Shown one piece after another: positions 1 to 12,075 of a stretch of DNA of 64,000 nt. Position numbers and translations under genes: made by a program. This stretch comes from Acestrorhynchus altus (Eukaryota > Chordata > Actinopteri > Characiformes > Acestrorhynchidae): NCBI GenBank assembly GCA_034509495.1, contig CM067503.1, positions 25,799,768-25,863,767 of the forward strand. The letters run 5' to 3'. Below the pieces are notes generated by a model. It had not been told where the DNA came from, ran no database searches, and worked only from the letters and a program-made list of their open reading frames with translations. Every line of letters begins with the position of its first letter. Position 1 is the stretch's first letter.

Positions 1-149
1 CACTTTCAGTGACTGTTCAATGAATGAGCACAGAATTTGTTTGGTTAAACAAATATGTTTATTTATTTTTATTTACATATTATATTTATAATGGATATAC
101 ACTACATGGACAAAGGTATTGTATATTACTCATTATATATATATTACTC

Positions 150-330
<181 letters not shown>

Positions 331-654
331 GATAACTGAATTCATTATCAGTCCCTGCTTTCTGCTCACTAATGTAGTAATGAATAGAGAGACCGATTAC
401 TCCCAGCACCCCCACCCCTTTTAAAATGCTCACTCATTTCTCCACTGCTGTAAAATCTAGTCTAGCTCATTCCAATGCAGTGCAGTTTCCCAGTCCTGTG
501 GCACACACATACAAAAAGAAAGCAATGTAAAAGACATACCTCGAACAAGGAGTGTGAGTCCAGGTTTCCATTATGTGGGAAACTAAGTAGTTCATTATAT
601 GAAAGGATGTAGAACAAACATGAATTTAAACATAAATTCAATTAATAAATAAAC
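331..654. other. unannotated sequence
   Basis: AT-rich sequence between the microsatellite and a LINE 3' end. I see no coding signal, no inverted repeat and no recognised repeat family in it. Confidence 0.5.
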
Positions 655-1080
655 GATAAATAAACCAATTACAGATTAATTGATGAAAACAGTAATTTAC
701 AGAGCCATTAAAGAATGGAATTCCTTACCTGCTTCATTGCTTAATATTGATAGTAAAACATGGTTTAAAAAATGAATAATAAACACAACTTAAAGGATAT
801 TTAAATGAAATGAAAACGTGTGTAATACCTGTTGTGTATGTACAGACTAAGTGATGGAAAGGAAATAATATAGAGTCATCATATACTTTTTGTATCTATT
901 CTATCTATGTATATAATTCTTTTTATTTTATCATTTCTATTTATTATTTTGTTATATTTTATTTAAATATATTTTGCATTTGTTTTTGTTTTCTTTGTTT
1001 TGTATTTTATGTCTGTTGGACCCCAGGAAGCTGCTTTTATGATTGCAGCTAATGGGGATCCAAATAAAACCTAAAACAAT
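655..1080 (+). mobile_element. LINE 3' end (non-LTR retrotransposon), 5'-truncated
   Basis: The frame at 701-775 reads RAIKEWNSLPASLLNIDS and then a stop, resembling the conserved C-terminal end of fish L2/Rex-type reverse transcriptases, where an (A/S)-x(n)-WNSLP motif is followed by a basic tail. Downstream, 1010-1075 carries the GTCTGTTGGACCCCAGGAAG block and ends with GGGGATCCAAATAAAA, which I recognise as a common fish LINE 3' UTR ending. The element is therefore in plus orientation with only its last few hundred bases present. The CA array directly after it may have seeded from its A-rich tail. The exact clade is not certain. Confidence 0.6.

Positions 1081-1084
<4 letters not shown>

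Positions 1085-1166
<82 letters not shown>
1085..1166. repeat. (CA)n microsatellite
   Basis: A pure CA run of about 41 units directly downstream of the A-rich 3' end of the LINE fragment. Confidence 0.98.
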
Positions 1167-1168
<2 letters not shown>

Positions 1169-4100
1169 GTATGCAGAGGGTTGAAAATTTCATGCAAAGG
1201 GAAAGGGCTTGTTTTGTGATGATGAAGAGAATTTCTTGCTGAAACCCTGTGTTACAGCTCTTGTGTGAAACTTGTATATTTATGTGGCCACAAAAGCATC
1301 AGTGTAGAAACATCTCACGTACAGCAGCACTGAAGCATATAAAACACAGGGTGAGGGAGGGGTTTATGATGTGCAGGTCATCCTTCACAAGGGACTTATT
1401 TCTTCTTTATTTGTTCATTTCTCAGGGTAATTAACAGGGTGGTCTTTGCTCGAGCTCCAATTTTTGATGTGTGCCTCTGCATCTCAGCTTGTTGTTCATC
1501 ATGGATGCCACAGAAACCCTACACCCTAATTTCATAACACATCATTTCCGCTGTGTGCATGTGCAGCCCAGTTGTTCCGTCTCACTTCTCTTGTCTGCAT
1601 TATCATATATATGGGCCTGTAATGTGTGTGTGTGGGGGGGGGGGTATTCTGAGATGTTCTAGAAGTCTTTTTAGGAGCTCAGCTCACTCGCCTTGCTCTT
1701 TACAATAATTAAAATGCCATCTCTCCCTCACTCCTTCAATAATGGCAGTGATTGACAGTCTGCTGTCCTTTAGGACAGAGAAATGGTGAGAGACGCTGTA
1801 ATGAAAATGGACTCTGTCTGCCTGCATGATGAAGAAGGCTTAATTCTGATGCTCTCTAAGAAGAGAAAAAATGGGGGGGGATGGGGGGTGTATGCACAAG
1901 TGTTGAAAGGTGAGGGGGTGGGACAAGGTTGGGGGAAATAATAACAGTAATATTGTGCCTCTGGTTGGCGGGTTTAAGGGTATTTGCACACAGCTGTGTA
2001 AATAATGTTTCAGGATTTGGATGGTCACGCAATGCTGTAGGAACATTCAGAATTATTGTGTTGACTTAGTCTTGACAAAGCGCTGTGTTGATTGCCATGA
2101 TTCTGCCAAGGAGGGGTTGGGAGATGGAATGGTTGGGGTTCTAGCAGCTTTATTAGATTTTGAGAGCCGTATGGAGCCGGTTCATGTTGTGTGTTGGTGT
2201 GTGGGTGAGTGACAGAAATAAGGGTGAAGGAGTGGGTGTTTAAGGAGCAAGTTGGGATTTTAATGAGTAGGCACTAGTTAAAGTTCAATGTATAGTTAAA
2301 ATCCATATAATGAATATATTATAATGAATGTAATGAATGTCCATACTAGGCTTCCCAGCACAGTTTTTCAGAGCATACATTTCAACTTTCAGTATATGAC
2401 ATAATTTAGGTGAGATGTGGTACTTGAAGTGGTATGTGGAATTTGTTATTGGTACCTAACAGTACTTTTTGTGGTACTTTACTCACTGTGTAATGCATTA
2501 TTTGAAACCCTACATTGTAACTAGTAGGTAGTTAGGTAGTTCTTAGACTTTGCACCTATACACACTATTATTTTTTTTAAATAAAAAATTAAATAATGAC
2601 CATTCAGCCTTTTTTTCAGTATGGTTCAGTAAAATATAGATGTGATTTGTTTAAACTGGTTCTGATCTGTGTTCAGCTACAGTACTGGTTTCATAGTATG
2701 AAGCTGTAGAGAAATGCCTCTCTGTATTTAATTGTTTTTATTGTCAGTACTGATTTCATTATTATGTTACTGGGAAATATCCAAGAACTGCTGACAGTGG
2801 GGATTATTTCCTACCTGAGTTTTGTAGCAGACAGTGGTGGCTAAATTTAAGTTTCACACAGTGAAGCTTCAGTCACAGATACATGTTTAAGATATCCTGT
2901 GCGTCCATTCGGCTGTCGTTCTCGCAACACAGCACTTCTTCTGGGTTACTGTTTCTGCAGAACATTGTCAACCAAAGTGATTATCTAATCAGTAACAATG
3001 TTTTTTGCTTGTAAAAAAATCCTCCTAATTCTGAGTTCAGAATCATTAATTTTGCTGTGCATCTGTATACATATGACAGGTGTTGAGAATGTTTATTGTG
3101 ATTATACTTTAACAGCACAATGAAATTCTTCTCCTCTCATATCCCAGCATAGAAAGTTAGGGTCAATGCTCAGGGTCAGCCAGAGAGCTTATCGGACATT
3201 GGTATCACACTCACAACATTGTGATCAATAACCACTGAGTCACCACTGACCCACTTGACTGGGTGTGCCTTGCCAGGACAACATGTGGAACTAAATGTAT
3301 GGCTTAAAGGATGCTTGAATAGAAGTACAGTTTCCATTGTGGTTGTGCTGTTGGTGCACATATGTATATGTATTTCGTCAGGGATTGACTGGGCATAGCT
3401 TGGGCATTTTTGAATTTCTGTATTAGCTTTTGCTGCATGGTAAAACACTCTGCACCCATGTGAAAGACCCTCAACGAGCACTGTCCCAGGGAGAGGGGGA
3501 TTCTGAGTAACCAACCCACCCCATCTGGTTTTGTTGTGTGAGATTAACAGGAAAACACAATGAATCCACAAGGCTTTGTCTGAGTATTTACACAACCGAA
3601 CTCAGAAAGGGAGAGGCAGGCGATGAATTACTGTCCTCTGGGTTTACTTTTGTTACTTTCTTGCCATGATGTTTTACAGCACTGCTACAGATTCCAGTGG
3701 CCCTCATGGGGGATTTTTCTAGGCCTTTGAAAATGTGTTTTCAAAGCAGATATGTAAGAATGTAAGATAAGGATGCTATTCCCGAAGCTGTCCCAGACAA
3801 AGACACAAAGTCATGATTCATGCATGTTCCTCTGGAGCCCCATTTGTGAGCCACCATTTTGTGTTTGTGCTCTAAAATTAGACAATAATTAATAAAAACA
3901 ACTTTTAATTTGACTTGAAGTTTCAGGTCTTGGTATTGTGTTAATATTTTTCAATATGGTTAAGGAGGGTTTTTACTACCACACAATGAAAGTCATTAAG
4001 TTTTTTCTTGACTAAGTTTAGGTCAAGACTTGCTGGTGTTTAAAGTATTTGTCCATGTAGGGCAGGGGTGCAGAACTCCAGTTTTGGAAGGCTTGTCTCT

Positions 4101-4549
4101 AGCAACACACTGTGAAACAGATGTACACTGCATCTAGCAAGAATTATTGACACATTTGTAAATTTGTGCTCTTCAACATGAGTCTAATTGTTTGTAGTTT
4201 TTTCCCCTGACAATTGGTGTATAAATTTACAGATCTTTTAGCACTGAGAGCAACATAAAAATGCATTCATTAGAAGGGGTGTCCACAAATATTTTGGAGA
4301 TTTCTTACTTTTAAATTTTATGAAAGCTGATGTGCCACACTGAGGAAAGTGGCAGTCAAAGTGGCTATTTCATGGTAACCCAGAGAAAAAAAAGCCATTA
4401 TTTCAGGGTCTAATATGTTGCAATATGAAGGTTTTTACTGCATCATGGTTGGGAACACTGAGTTATGATAATGAAATATTAAATGGTAATTTTAAAAATC
4501 TAGTCTAAAAAACAAAGCATTCATATGACACTCATTTAAAAAAAGTTGC
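1167..4549. other. mostly unique noncoding sequence
   Basis: No supported gene. It holds a short GT/poly-G tract (1623-1645) and a moderately complex stretch at 1690-1860 around AATAATTAAAATGCC and ATTGACAG that could be conserved noncoding sequence. A block at 4063-4095 looks like the end of a common fish repeat. The longest frame (3176-3595, minus) has no recognisable domain and is probably chance. Confidence 0.5.
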
Positions 4550-5070
4550 ACCCAGAATTAATCAACCAACTGTAATGGTGTCATGCCATAGAGTCAGTCA
4601 AAATGCCAGTAGTTCATCTTTTAGTAATGAGCCTTGCTTTTGTCTTAGTGGAGAAAACCAATGAATCTGTGTGTGGAGGCACTGTGGTCTCTGCCAAAAT
4701 CAATGGTTTGTTGTCGGGCATCACACACACAAGACCTGGTATCGTTGTGTGAGGTGTAATTTTGTACAATGCCTTTGGTCTTTATTACAGGGACTTGACA
4801 GCCCACTGTTACATTAATGAGGTCCTGCAACCAGTGGTTCTACTTTTTCTGAACATGCACTCTGGTGTGATATTCCAACAGGACAGCGCTTGTCCACATG
4901 CAGGAACTGAGTGAGAATGTTCAAGCTACGTTAGATGGATTATAACAGGACAACATTACTTCTGTATGTGTAGCTCAGTAAATATTGACAATAGTCTATA
5001 GTCTAAATTTTATTCATTTATAGTTCCTGGTAACTTATATTCCTTCCCAATAGCAATGCAATCCACTACT
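4550..5070 (+). mobile_element. Tc1-like transposon fragment (copy 1 of 3)
   Basis: The plus frame at 4789-4902 translates as RDLTAHCYINEVLQPVV, later GVIFQQDSACPHA. This is the region around the second catalytic Asp of Tc1-like transposases, whose usual motif is FQQDNARPHTA. Upstream, 4610-4680 holds a decayed SDESRF-type block. The coding piece is joined abruptly at about 4903 to the 3' end of the element (4903-5070), so the transposase C-terminus is deleted. The same 3' end recurs at 21380-21590, and related sequence lies inverted at 46200-46505. Frameshifts and stops show that it is dead. Confidence 0.75.
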
Positions 5071-5219
5071 TTCTTTTGGGTGCAACTGTTCTTTTGATAA
5101 TTACTGCATTACATAGTCATTATCAAAGGAGTAGTTGCATATATTACATACTAAACACAGATTTTACTGTAGTGTTAAAAGCATATATTGCCTTAATTGT
5201 GTGGTTTAACAGCTATTGG
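5071..5219. other. unannotated sequence
   Basis: AT-rich sequence with no recognised feature. Confidence 0.4.
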
Positions 5220-5570
5220 ATCAGTATTGGCTGATACTCACTCTTACAGTACTCTGACCATACTGGGGTGCAAACTGAATCAGGAAGTCCCTAATTTTGA
5301 CTGTAAACACTGTAAATGCAGTGTCAGTGATTGCAGTTTGCTTCAAAGAAAAGCTGCAGTGTGAAGTGTGTTTTGGGGATTCATCACTCTGCCATGTCTG
5401 TGTCCCCGGTGTGCACAGGAAGTTCCCGTGCCTTCCCCAGACACTATCAGGAAGTGGGAAAAGCCCTCTGGGCCTGGCCAGGAAGTGGGCACAGCTGTTG
5501 CCATGGCAACCCAGTTCTGCCTTATTATTAGCACAGAAATAAATGACTCCCATGGGGTTCTGGGTAGAGG
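5220..5570. promoter_or_regulatory. candidate enhancer with RFX palindrome and four ETS-like motifs
   Basis: This block is richer in GC and less repetitive than its surroundings. It contains a perfect 14-bp palindrome GTTGCCATGGCAAC (5497-5510), the ideal RFX X-box, and four copies of AGGAAGT (ETS core) starting at 5282, 5417, 5449 and 5480, plus CAGCTG at 5492. Such clustering suggests regulatory DNA. No promoter or exon is visible nearby, so its target is unknown. Function is inferred only from motif content. Chance can produce ETS cores, but the full X-box palindrome is much less likely. Confidence 0.45.
5497..5510. promoter_or_regulatory. RFX X-box palindrome
   Basis: GTTGCCATGGCAAC is a perfect inverted repeat of two RFX half-sites (GTTGCC / GGCAAC) with no spacer. 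RFX factors bind such sites at ciliary, neural and immune genes. Confidence 0.5.
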
Positions 5571-5575
5571 CCTCA

Positions 5576-5644
5576 AACCACATCCCTCCCTCCCCTCCTT
5601 TCTCTTTCTTTTTCCTTTCTTTTTCTTTTTCTTGCTCTAATCCC

Positions 5645-5682
<38 letters not shown>

Positions 5683-5705
5683 CTCTCTCGCTCTCTCTCT
5701 CATCC
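5576..5705. repeat. pyrimidine tract with (CT)n microsatellite
   Basis: A C/T-only tract leads into a CT dinucleotide run at about 5650-5700 with two CTCG interruptions. The low-complexity Ser/Leu and Arg/Glu reading frames across it are not genes. Confidence 0.95.
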
Positions 5706-6827
5706 CCACAGTTCCCTACAGAAACTCTACCCTTTCTCTCATCCCCTCATCTATCCCTCTCTTTCTACTGTCTGTTCTTGATCTCTCTTTCACATCTTTA
5801 AACAATTCTCCAGTTACGTTGTTGATGGTATATCTTAGCTATCATGTTTTCTTTCTAGTTATTTGTGCTCTTGTGGGCATAAAATGCATGCACGTGTATA
5901 CCGCATGCATAACTTTACAATGACTAATAAATGACTGCTTATATCCACTATTGTAAGCAGTACCACTAATCGCAAGGCTGATTAAGCTTGTTCTACTCAT
6001 AGATTTAGCTGTGAATTCCACTCAAAATCCCTCACTCTGTGATCAGTCAGAGAACCTTAGCGGGTGAAAGCTTAACTAGTGAGGTAAAGCTTATCAACCC
6101 ACTCATATCCAATATCTAGTACATTAAATCAGTATTATGCAAGAATTTCTATTGCCTGGTTCTACGCTCCCCCTACAGTCAGGAAGTGTAATTCACACTT
6201 TGAGCTACAATGTCATAACACACTTGCGTACAGTCATTGCTGGCTGAACTGACACTAAAACTAAAGCAATCAAATGAACTGAGACAGTAGAGTAATATTA
6301 CAAGATCGTACACAAATATAGCAGTTTTTGTGAGTATTGTCCTGCCTGCTTTACCAGAGTAACAAAGTGCAGTTAGCAGCATGCTGAGATTATGATATCT
6401 GCATTGACACTGTAGTGCAGCTTGCTGGCACCTGTTCAGCATATAACTGTAAACATTTGCAAAAAAAAAGAAAAATGGAATAAAAAATTTGTATAGACAC
6501 AAAAATGGCCATGAATATTGGTTTAGGTCAGGGATCAGCAACCCAAATTTTAAGACAAACCAATTTGTCTTATTTCAGCCGAAATCAGACCACCTTCTGA
6601 GCCACTGAAGATTGGTGTGCAGGCTGATGGTCAAATAGAAACACCTGACAATAATGAAGCCCAGTCTCAGATCTCTTTTAGAGATATATCAATATAATGG
6701 AAACTACAGTGTGTAGTAGTAGTAGTAGAAGTAATATACACTCTGAACTGATATCTGTTGTTTTGTTGACTCCTGCTGTGTAGTAACTAGTTTATAGAGT
6801 GGTGAATGCACTGTGATTCAGTTTCTA
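5706..6827. other. unannotated sequence
   Basis: No gene supported. A short stretch near 6525-6560 resembles the start of hAT-type MITEs, but too weakly to call. A (GTA) run of a few units lies at 6715-6730. Confidence 0.4.
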
Positions 6828-8128
6828 CAGTTGGCCAAAGTTTCGAGATTGGCACAAATTTTAGTATCCACAAAGTTCTTTTTGGAACCTTTTGTCAGAT
6901 ATTTATATGCTATAATGACGGACAGTAATAAGCAGTCTATACATTTTTTTATTACTTTTGATTGGCAAATACATCCAGTTTGAGCAAATACTTAATATTT
7001 ACAGTGTTGACTGTTCTTTAAGACTTCTGCAGTTTACCTTGGCATGCTGGATATCAGCTTCTGGGCAAAACCTTGAGAGATGGCAACTTATTCTTGCCTA
7101 ATCAGTGCTTGGAATTGATCAGATTTTCTGGGTTTTTGTTTGTCCTTTGTCCTCTTTTTGTGGACCGACTACAGGTTCTCAATGGGATTGAGATCTGTGG
7201 TGTTTCCTGACCATAGACCCAAAATTTCAATGTTTTATTCACCATACCACATGGTTATCACTTTAGACTTGTATCCTGGTACTCTGTCATGCTGGAAAAA
7301 ACAAACATTGTTCATCTCCAAATTGCTCCTGGGTCATTGGGAGAAGTTGGTCTTGGAGGATCTTTTGATACCACTCCTTATTCGTGGCAGTGTTCTTTGG
7401 CAAATGTTTGAGTGAACACACTCCCCTAGATGTGAAGCAACCCCACAAATGAATGGTCTCAGTATGTTTCACTGTTGGCATAACAAAGGACTCATGATAG
7501 TGCTCACCTTTTCTACTCAGACAATTATTTTTCTAAATAATTCTGTTTCTAAAAACAGTCTGAAGGGGACTTCATCAGAGAAATTAACATTACCCCAGTC
7601 CTCTGCAGTCCAATCCAGTCCTGCTGAATGTCAGTCTGCGAAGTGGCTTCTTTGCTGCAGTTCTTGACACCAAGCCATCCTCCAAAACTCCTCACCGTAC
7701 TTTCAGATGCACTCACACCTACCCACTGCCATTCCTGCCCTCTGCCTCTGCACTGGTGGTGAGCTGATCTTATAGCTGTATCTTCTTTAGGAGACAGTCC
7801 TGACTCTTGCTTGACTCTCTTGGACATCATGACGCCTTCTTCACTGCAAATGAACTACTCTTCTTGAAGTTCATGATAATTGGATAAATGGTTAATGTGT
7901 GTGCTATCTTACAAGTAGCAATGCTCTTGTCTGTGAAAACCTTTTTTATGCAATTCAATGATGACTGCATGTGTATCCTTGGAGGTAACAGAAGAAAACT
8001 TAAAAGCACCTAAACCCATTTAAAGCAACAAGTCAGATTTAATACAAATTACCACAATTAAACTGAGGCAGCATACTTTGTGAAAAAACAAAATTTGTTC
8101 CATTCTCAAAACTTTTTGCCATGACTAT
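6828..8128 (-). mobile_element. Tc1-like DNA transposon, decayed
   Basis: A nearly full-length element on the minus strand. The left end (6829-6880) TTGGCCAAAGTTTCGAGATT and the right end (8078-8127) CCATTCTCAAAACTTTTTGC form imperfect terminal inverted repeats of the type that reads GGCCAAAAGTTTTGAGAATG in intact relatives. The transposase is readable on the minus strand from about 7990 down to 7175, but broken. The element is old; neither end has an obvious target-site duplication beyond TA-like sequence. Confidence 0.85.
7175..7990 (-). pseudogene. Tc1-like transposase pseudogene
   Basis: Minus-strand pieces in family order. The N-terminal helix-turn-helix remnant at about 7827-7960 contains CIKKVFTDKSIATCKIA. 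A middle region at 7549-7830 contains VSASESTVR. The glycine-box region at 7290-7481 contains TVKHTETIHLWGCF and the stretch before the second catalytic Asp. The third catalytic segment DLNPIEN lies at 7175-7195. The normal start Met codon is lost near 7990 and the pieces lie in different frames, so at least two frameshifts are present. A frameshift next to the QHD motif (near 7310) also separates the second Asp from the preceding frame. It cannot encode an active enzyme. Confidence 0.8.
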
Positions 8129-8809
8129 ATAGCAAGTGTGTTAGCATTAGTGTTAGGCTCCACTTGATCTTGGATCTTAAAATAATGGATCCTGCACTTA
8201 AACTGTATGTCTAGAATAGAGCCCTTTGTTATTCTGCCATGTAATTCCAGTAATTCCTTACTGGAGATATTTCCATATATAGGGAGTATTTGTAAAAATC
8301 ACAGGTTCTTCATATCTCCAGATACACAACCAGTGATCCATTTAAGCATAACAATAGTCCATTAACAGAACATTTATACAGGCAGTTACAAATATGCATA
8401 TTTAATTTCCTTGTCGAAGCAGATATCAGTTTTTCACACCATAACTATGCCTTTTACATAGGTTGATGTTAATGATGATGGTGTTGCAGTTCACTGTTCT
8501 AGAAGTACTGATGATACTTATATATCATGATGTAATTTGTCATGATAACACATCGTGGTTCACTGCCACTGATAAAACCACATCCTTTCATTCATTGTTT
8601 CTCTGGATTCATTTGCTTTTCCCCCTCAGCTTTGTTCTTTTTCCTTTATAGTTCTCTCTTGTATACCCTCCCTCATGTCCTCTTCAGGGTACTGGGTTTA
8701 TATGCACCAACACTATAGAGGATGTTATGCTGACAAAAATATGCCTGCGTCATGCTCCAAGGAACATGCATATTTGATAAAGGGAATATGCAGTGGTTGC
8801 TCTAAAAGA

Positions 8810-8810
<1 letters not shown>
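8129..8810. other. unannotated sequence
   Basis: AT-rich, with no recognised gene or repeat family. Confidence 0.4.

Positions 8811-8866
<56 letters not shown>
8811..8866. repeat. (CA)n microsatellite
   Basis: A pure CA dinucleotide run of 28 units. Confidence 0.98.
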
Positions 8867-8869
<3 letters not shown>

Positions 8870-9582
8870 CTTCCTTTCACATTCTGCTAATATGAATAAA
8901 AGAATGAATCAAGGGAAAGAAGAGGTAAAGAGGAGCATGGCACATCTCTGCACATAGTCAACCTGTCTGAATCTCAACCCATTCTTTGGTGGACTGGATC
9001 TGGATCAGCATATGTACTTGTCAGATTAGCCAGAAAAAAAAACACAAATTTATTATATGTTTATGTTTGTGTATATCATTTTTTGAGCACAGAAGTGTAA
9101 ACAAAATTCAGTGTTTTAGAAAATGGCTACTATGGTGTACTACTACTATGTGCTACTATTGCTAATTGGTAGGGTATACACTAGATGGGAGAGATGAGCA
9201 CTTATATTAGTTGTATTTAAGTCACATACAAATAAACTTGACTAGATTTCACTTTTAAATCATTCATAATGATCACTTTATTAGGATTTGTGAATAATTA
9301 CATGCAAACATTTAAGATTGTTCACTTATCCAGGCATGTGTGAAAACCATAGAATGATACTACATTTTGTTGATTTGAGACACAGTAACATTTCTTGTGA
9401 CTCATCACAGCATCTAGCTAGCAGAAGTGTGATATCGTGAGCAGCAACAAATGTTAACACAGGGGGATGAGGTGGGGTGGTGATGATCCAACTTCTTGAC
9501 CTCAACTTCTTCACCTTGTGAAATCCTCACAGTGATGCTCCAAAATCTAGCAGAAAGGCTTTCCTGGACAGTACAGACTAGT

Positions 9583-9583
<1 letters not shown>
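8867..9583. other. unannotated sequence
   Basis: No coding signal or recognised repeat family seen. Confidence 0.4.

Positions 9584-9675
<92 letters not shown>
9584..9675. repeat. compound (TC)n(TA)n microsatellite
   Basis: About 17 TC units run directly into about 28 TA units with a sharp switch at 9619. Confidence 0.98.
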
Positions 9676-9678
<3 letters not shown>

Positions 9679-10208
9679 AATAGATATACTCATGAGTCTA
9701 TGAGTAATTCTACAGTACTGTTGATGGCAATGAGAAGTGGGGAAGATGAACTACTGCCACTGAACTACTCTTACTATGAAACCTTAGGTTAATTAGGATA
9801 ATTAGAGATGGGAGTGGCAACTTGAAACTGTTCTATATTGAAAACTTGCTCAAATCAGACAAGTTATAATTGCTTTGAAAAGACATGAACTATCTGCATA
9901 TTTCAGTGAATACTTGCTTGTGTCATTAGCATTCTGCATTAGTTTACAGGAGGTAGCCACTTCTCAGGCACTGTCTAAAATGCTAATTTGTGACACAATA
10001 TAGTATCATTAAATGGTGGGTTGAATTAGTTTTACATATGGAGGTTTGAGAATGTGTTTTCATCTTATCTGAATCTATGTGATTCTGACCCTTTTTTATT
10101 TACTGTAAAATTGTCTCAAGTCATATAAATCCCATGCTGTTTGGAATGATGGTAAATATGCTCATGTGTGCGACATTTTCTCCAGGTATGGAACCGGGGA
10201 GATTTAGG
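9676..10208. other. unannotated sequence
   Basis: No gene or recognised mobile element is visible between the compound microsatellite and the Tc1-like pair. Confidence 0.4.
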
Positions 10209-11079
10209 TACACTACCGTTCAAGTTTAGAGGTCACCAAACTATTTTGTCATTTTTCCACGAAAAGTCACACTTATTCACCACCATACATTGTGAAATGA
10301 ATAGAAAATAGAGTCAAGACAATGACAAGGTTAGAAATAATGATTTGTATTTATTTGAAATGACAATGTTTTACATCAAACTTTGCTTTAAATCAAAAGA
10401 ATCCCACTCCATTTACAGCTTAATTACAGCATTGCACACCTTTGGCATTCTAGCTGTTAATTTGTTGAAGGAGTAAGCTGGAGAAATTACACGCTACAAA
10501 CAGCTCCTAGGATTGGATTGGTTGGATGGGCACTTCTGGGCGTACCATACGGTCAAGCTGCTCCACAACAGCTCAATGGGGTTCAGATCTGAATAACCTT
10601 CATCTAAGAACAAGAATAGACTGTCAGAGTTTCAGATGAAAGTTCTCTTTCTATGCATTTGAGACGTTGAGTGACCCACAAATGTGATGCTCCAGAAACT
10701 CAATCTGCTCAAGAAGGTCAGTTTGTAGCTTCTGTAACAGAAGCTAGACTGTTTCCAGGTGTGTGAACATGATTGCACAAGGTTTTCTAATCATCAATTA
10801 GCCTTCTGAGCCAATGAGCAGAAGCTTACATTTGTGCCATTAGAACACTGGAGTGATAGTTGCTGGAAATGGGCCTCTATACACCTATGTAGATATTGCA
10901 CCAAAAACCAGACATTTAGCTACAATAGTCATTTTACCACATTAGCAACGTATAGGGGGTGTATTTGTTTAAAGTTAGGACTAGTTTAAGTTATCTTCAT
11001 TAAGAAAAGTACAGTGCTTTTCCTTCAAAAATAAGGACATTGTTTCAATGTGACTGAAACTTTTGAACTTGATGATGTA
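10209..11079 (-). mobile_element. internally deleted Tc1-like element, copy A
   Basis: The ends carry the TIR ACACTACCGTTCAAGTTTAG (left) and a decayed inverted partner ACTTTTGAACTTGATGATG (right, to about 11079). On the minus strand it has a left arm and 5' UTR-like region, then a junction near 10575-10605, then the transposase C-terminal coding segment starting at a DLNPIELLW-type motif, then the 3' UTR. Most of the transposase, including two catalytic positions, is missing, so it could move only in trans. It is the inverted partner of the copy at 11275-12075. Confidence 0.85.
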
Positions 11080-11274
11080 ATTCTACAAGGCAGCTTTCAA
11101 ATCCAATTTTTAAATTCAGATGATGTTCAGAGATCATCTTTGTTTCTGCTTCAGCCTTCTGAACTCAGTAGTAGTGCGGTCTTGCCCCCAATAATGATAC
11201 ATCATGTTTACATTGCTAAAGGAAATTGTTAATTGTAGTTCATTCTGTCTGTAAAAAGAATGAATCACTGCATG
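11080..11274. other. spacer between two inverted Tc1-like copies
   Basis: About 195 bp of non-repetitive sequence separates the head-to-head copies. No feature seen. Confidence 0.5.
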
Positions 11275-12075
11275 TACACTACGGTTCAAAAGTTTGGGGT
11301 CACATGTGAAATGTCCTTATTTTTTGAAGGAAAAGCACTGTACTTTTCAATGAAGATAACTTTTAAACTAGTCAACTTTAAACAAATACCTCTATCACGT
11401 TTGCTAATGTGGTAAAATGACTTCTTGTAGCTGCAAATGTCTGGTTTTTGGTGCAATATCTACATAGGTGTGAGCCCATTTCCAGCAACTATCCTCCAGT
11501 GTTCTAATGGTACAATGTTTTACTCATTGGCTCAGAAAGGCCCAATTGATGATTAGAAAACCCTTGTGCAATCATGTTCACACCTGAAAACAGTCTAGCT
11601 CGTTACCAGAAGCTACAAAACTGGCCTTCAACTTTGAGCAGATTGAGTTTCTGGAGCATCGCATTTGTGGGGTCAATTAAGCGCTCGTGTGAAAAGAGAC
11701 TTTCATCTGAAACTGGAAACCAGTCTATTCCCGTTTCTTAGAAATAGAGGCCCATTGAGCTGTTGTGGGAGCAGCTTGACCGTATGGTACGCCAGAAGTG
11801 CCCATCCAACCAATCCAACTTGTGGGAGCTGCTTCTAGAAGCGTGGGGTGCAATTTCTCCAGCTTACCTCAACAAATTAACAGCTAGAATGCCAAAGGTG
11901 TGCAATGCTGTAATTGCTGCAAATGGAGGATTCTTTGACAAAAGCAAAGTTTGATGTAAAAACAATGTTATTTCAAATACAAATCGTTATTTCTAACCTT
12001 GTCATTGTCTTGACTCTATTTTCTATTCATTTCACAATGTATGGTGGTGAATAAGTGTGACTTTTCTAATGATAT
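11275..12075 (+). mobile_element. internally deleted Tc1-like element, copy B
   Basis: Begins with ACACTACGGTTCAAAAGTTT (TIR) and runs colinearly with the reverse complement of copy A through the 5' region, internal deletion, C-terminal coding block and 3' UTR. The deletion junction (about 11735-11755, AGAAATAGAGGCCCATTGAG) differs from copy A, where a GAACCCCATTGAG context is retained. The right TIR is decayed after about 12060. The pair forms an inverted repeat of about 1.85 kb. Confidence 0.85.
11754..11955 (+). pseudogene. Tc1-like transposase C-terminal fragment
   Basis: The open frame covers the last ~66 residues of a Tc1-like transposase, starting at IELLWEQLDRMVRQK with the third catalytic Glu (the E of IELLW) and ending KSKV before a natural stop. 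It includes the conserved LLLEAWGAISPAYL and RMPKVCNAVIAANGG blocks. The frame is intact but lacks the DNA-binding domain and both catalytic Asp residues because of the internal deletion, so it is a fragment and not a gene. An inverted counterpart lies at about 10400-10590. Confidence 0.85.

Noticed and set aside
3176..3595. 139-codon minus frame
   Set aside because: No recognisable domain and no splice or promoter context. The length is not unusual for chance in this window.
4063..4095. GGGCAGGGGTGCAGAACTCC, resembling a common fish MITE end
   Set aside because: Only one short end is seen and no partner terminus was found.
5221..5709. 162-codon minus frame across the RFX/ETS block
   Set aside because: Its N-terminal part is the CT array read as Arg/Glu, and the rest has no domain. 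The DNA motifs explain the region better than coding.
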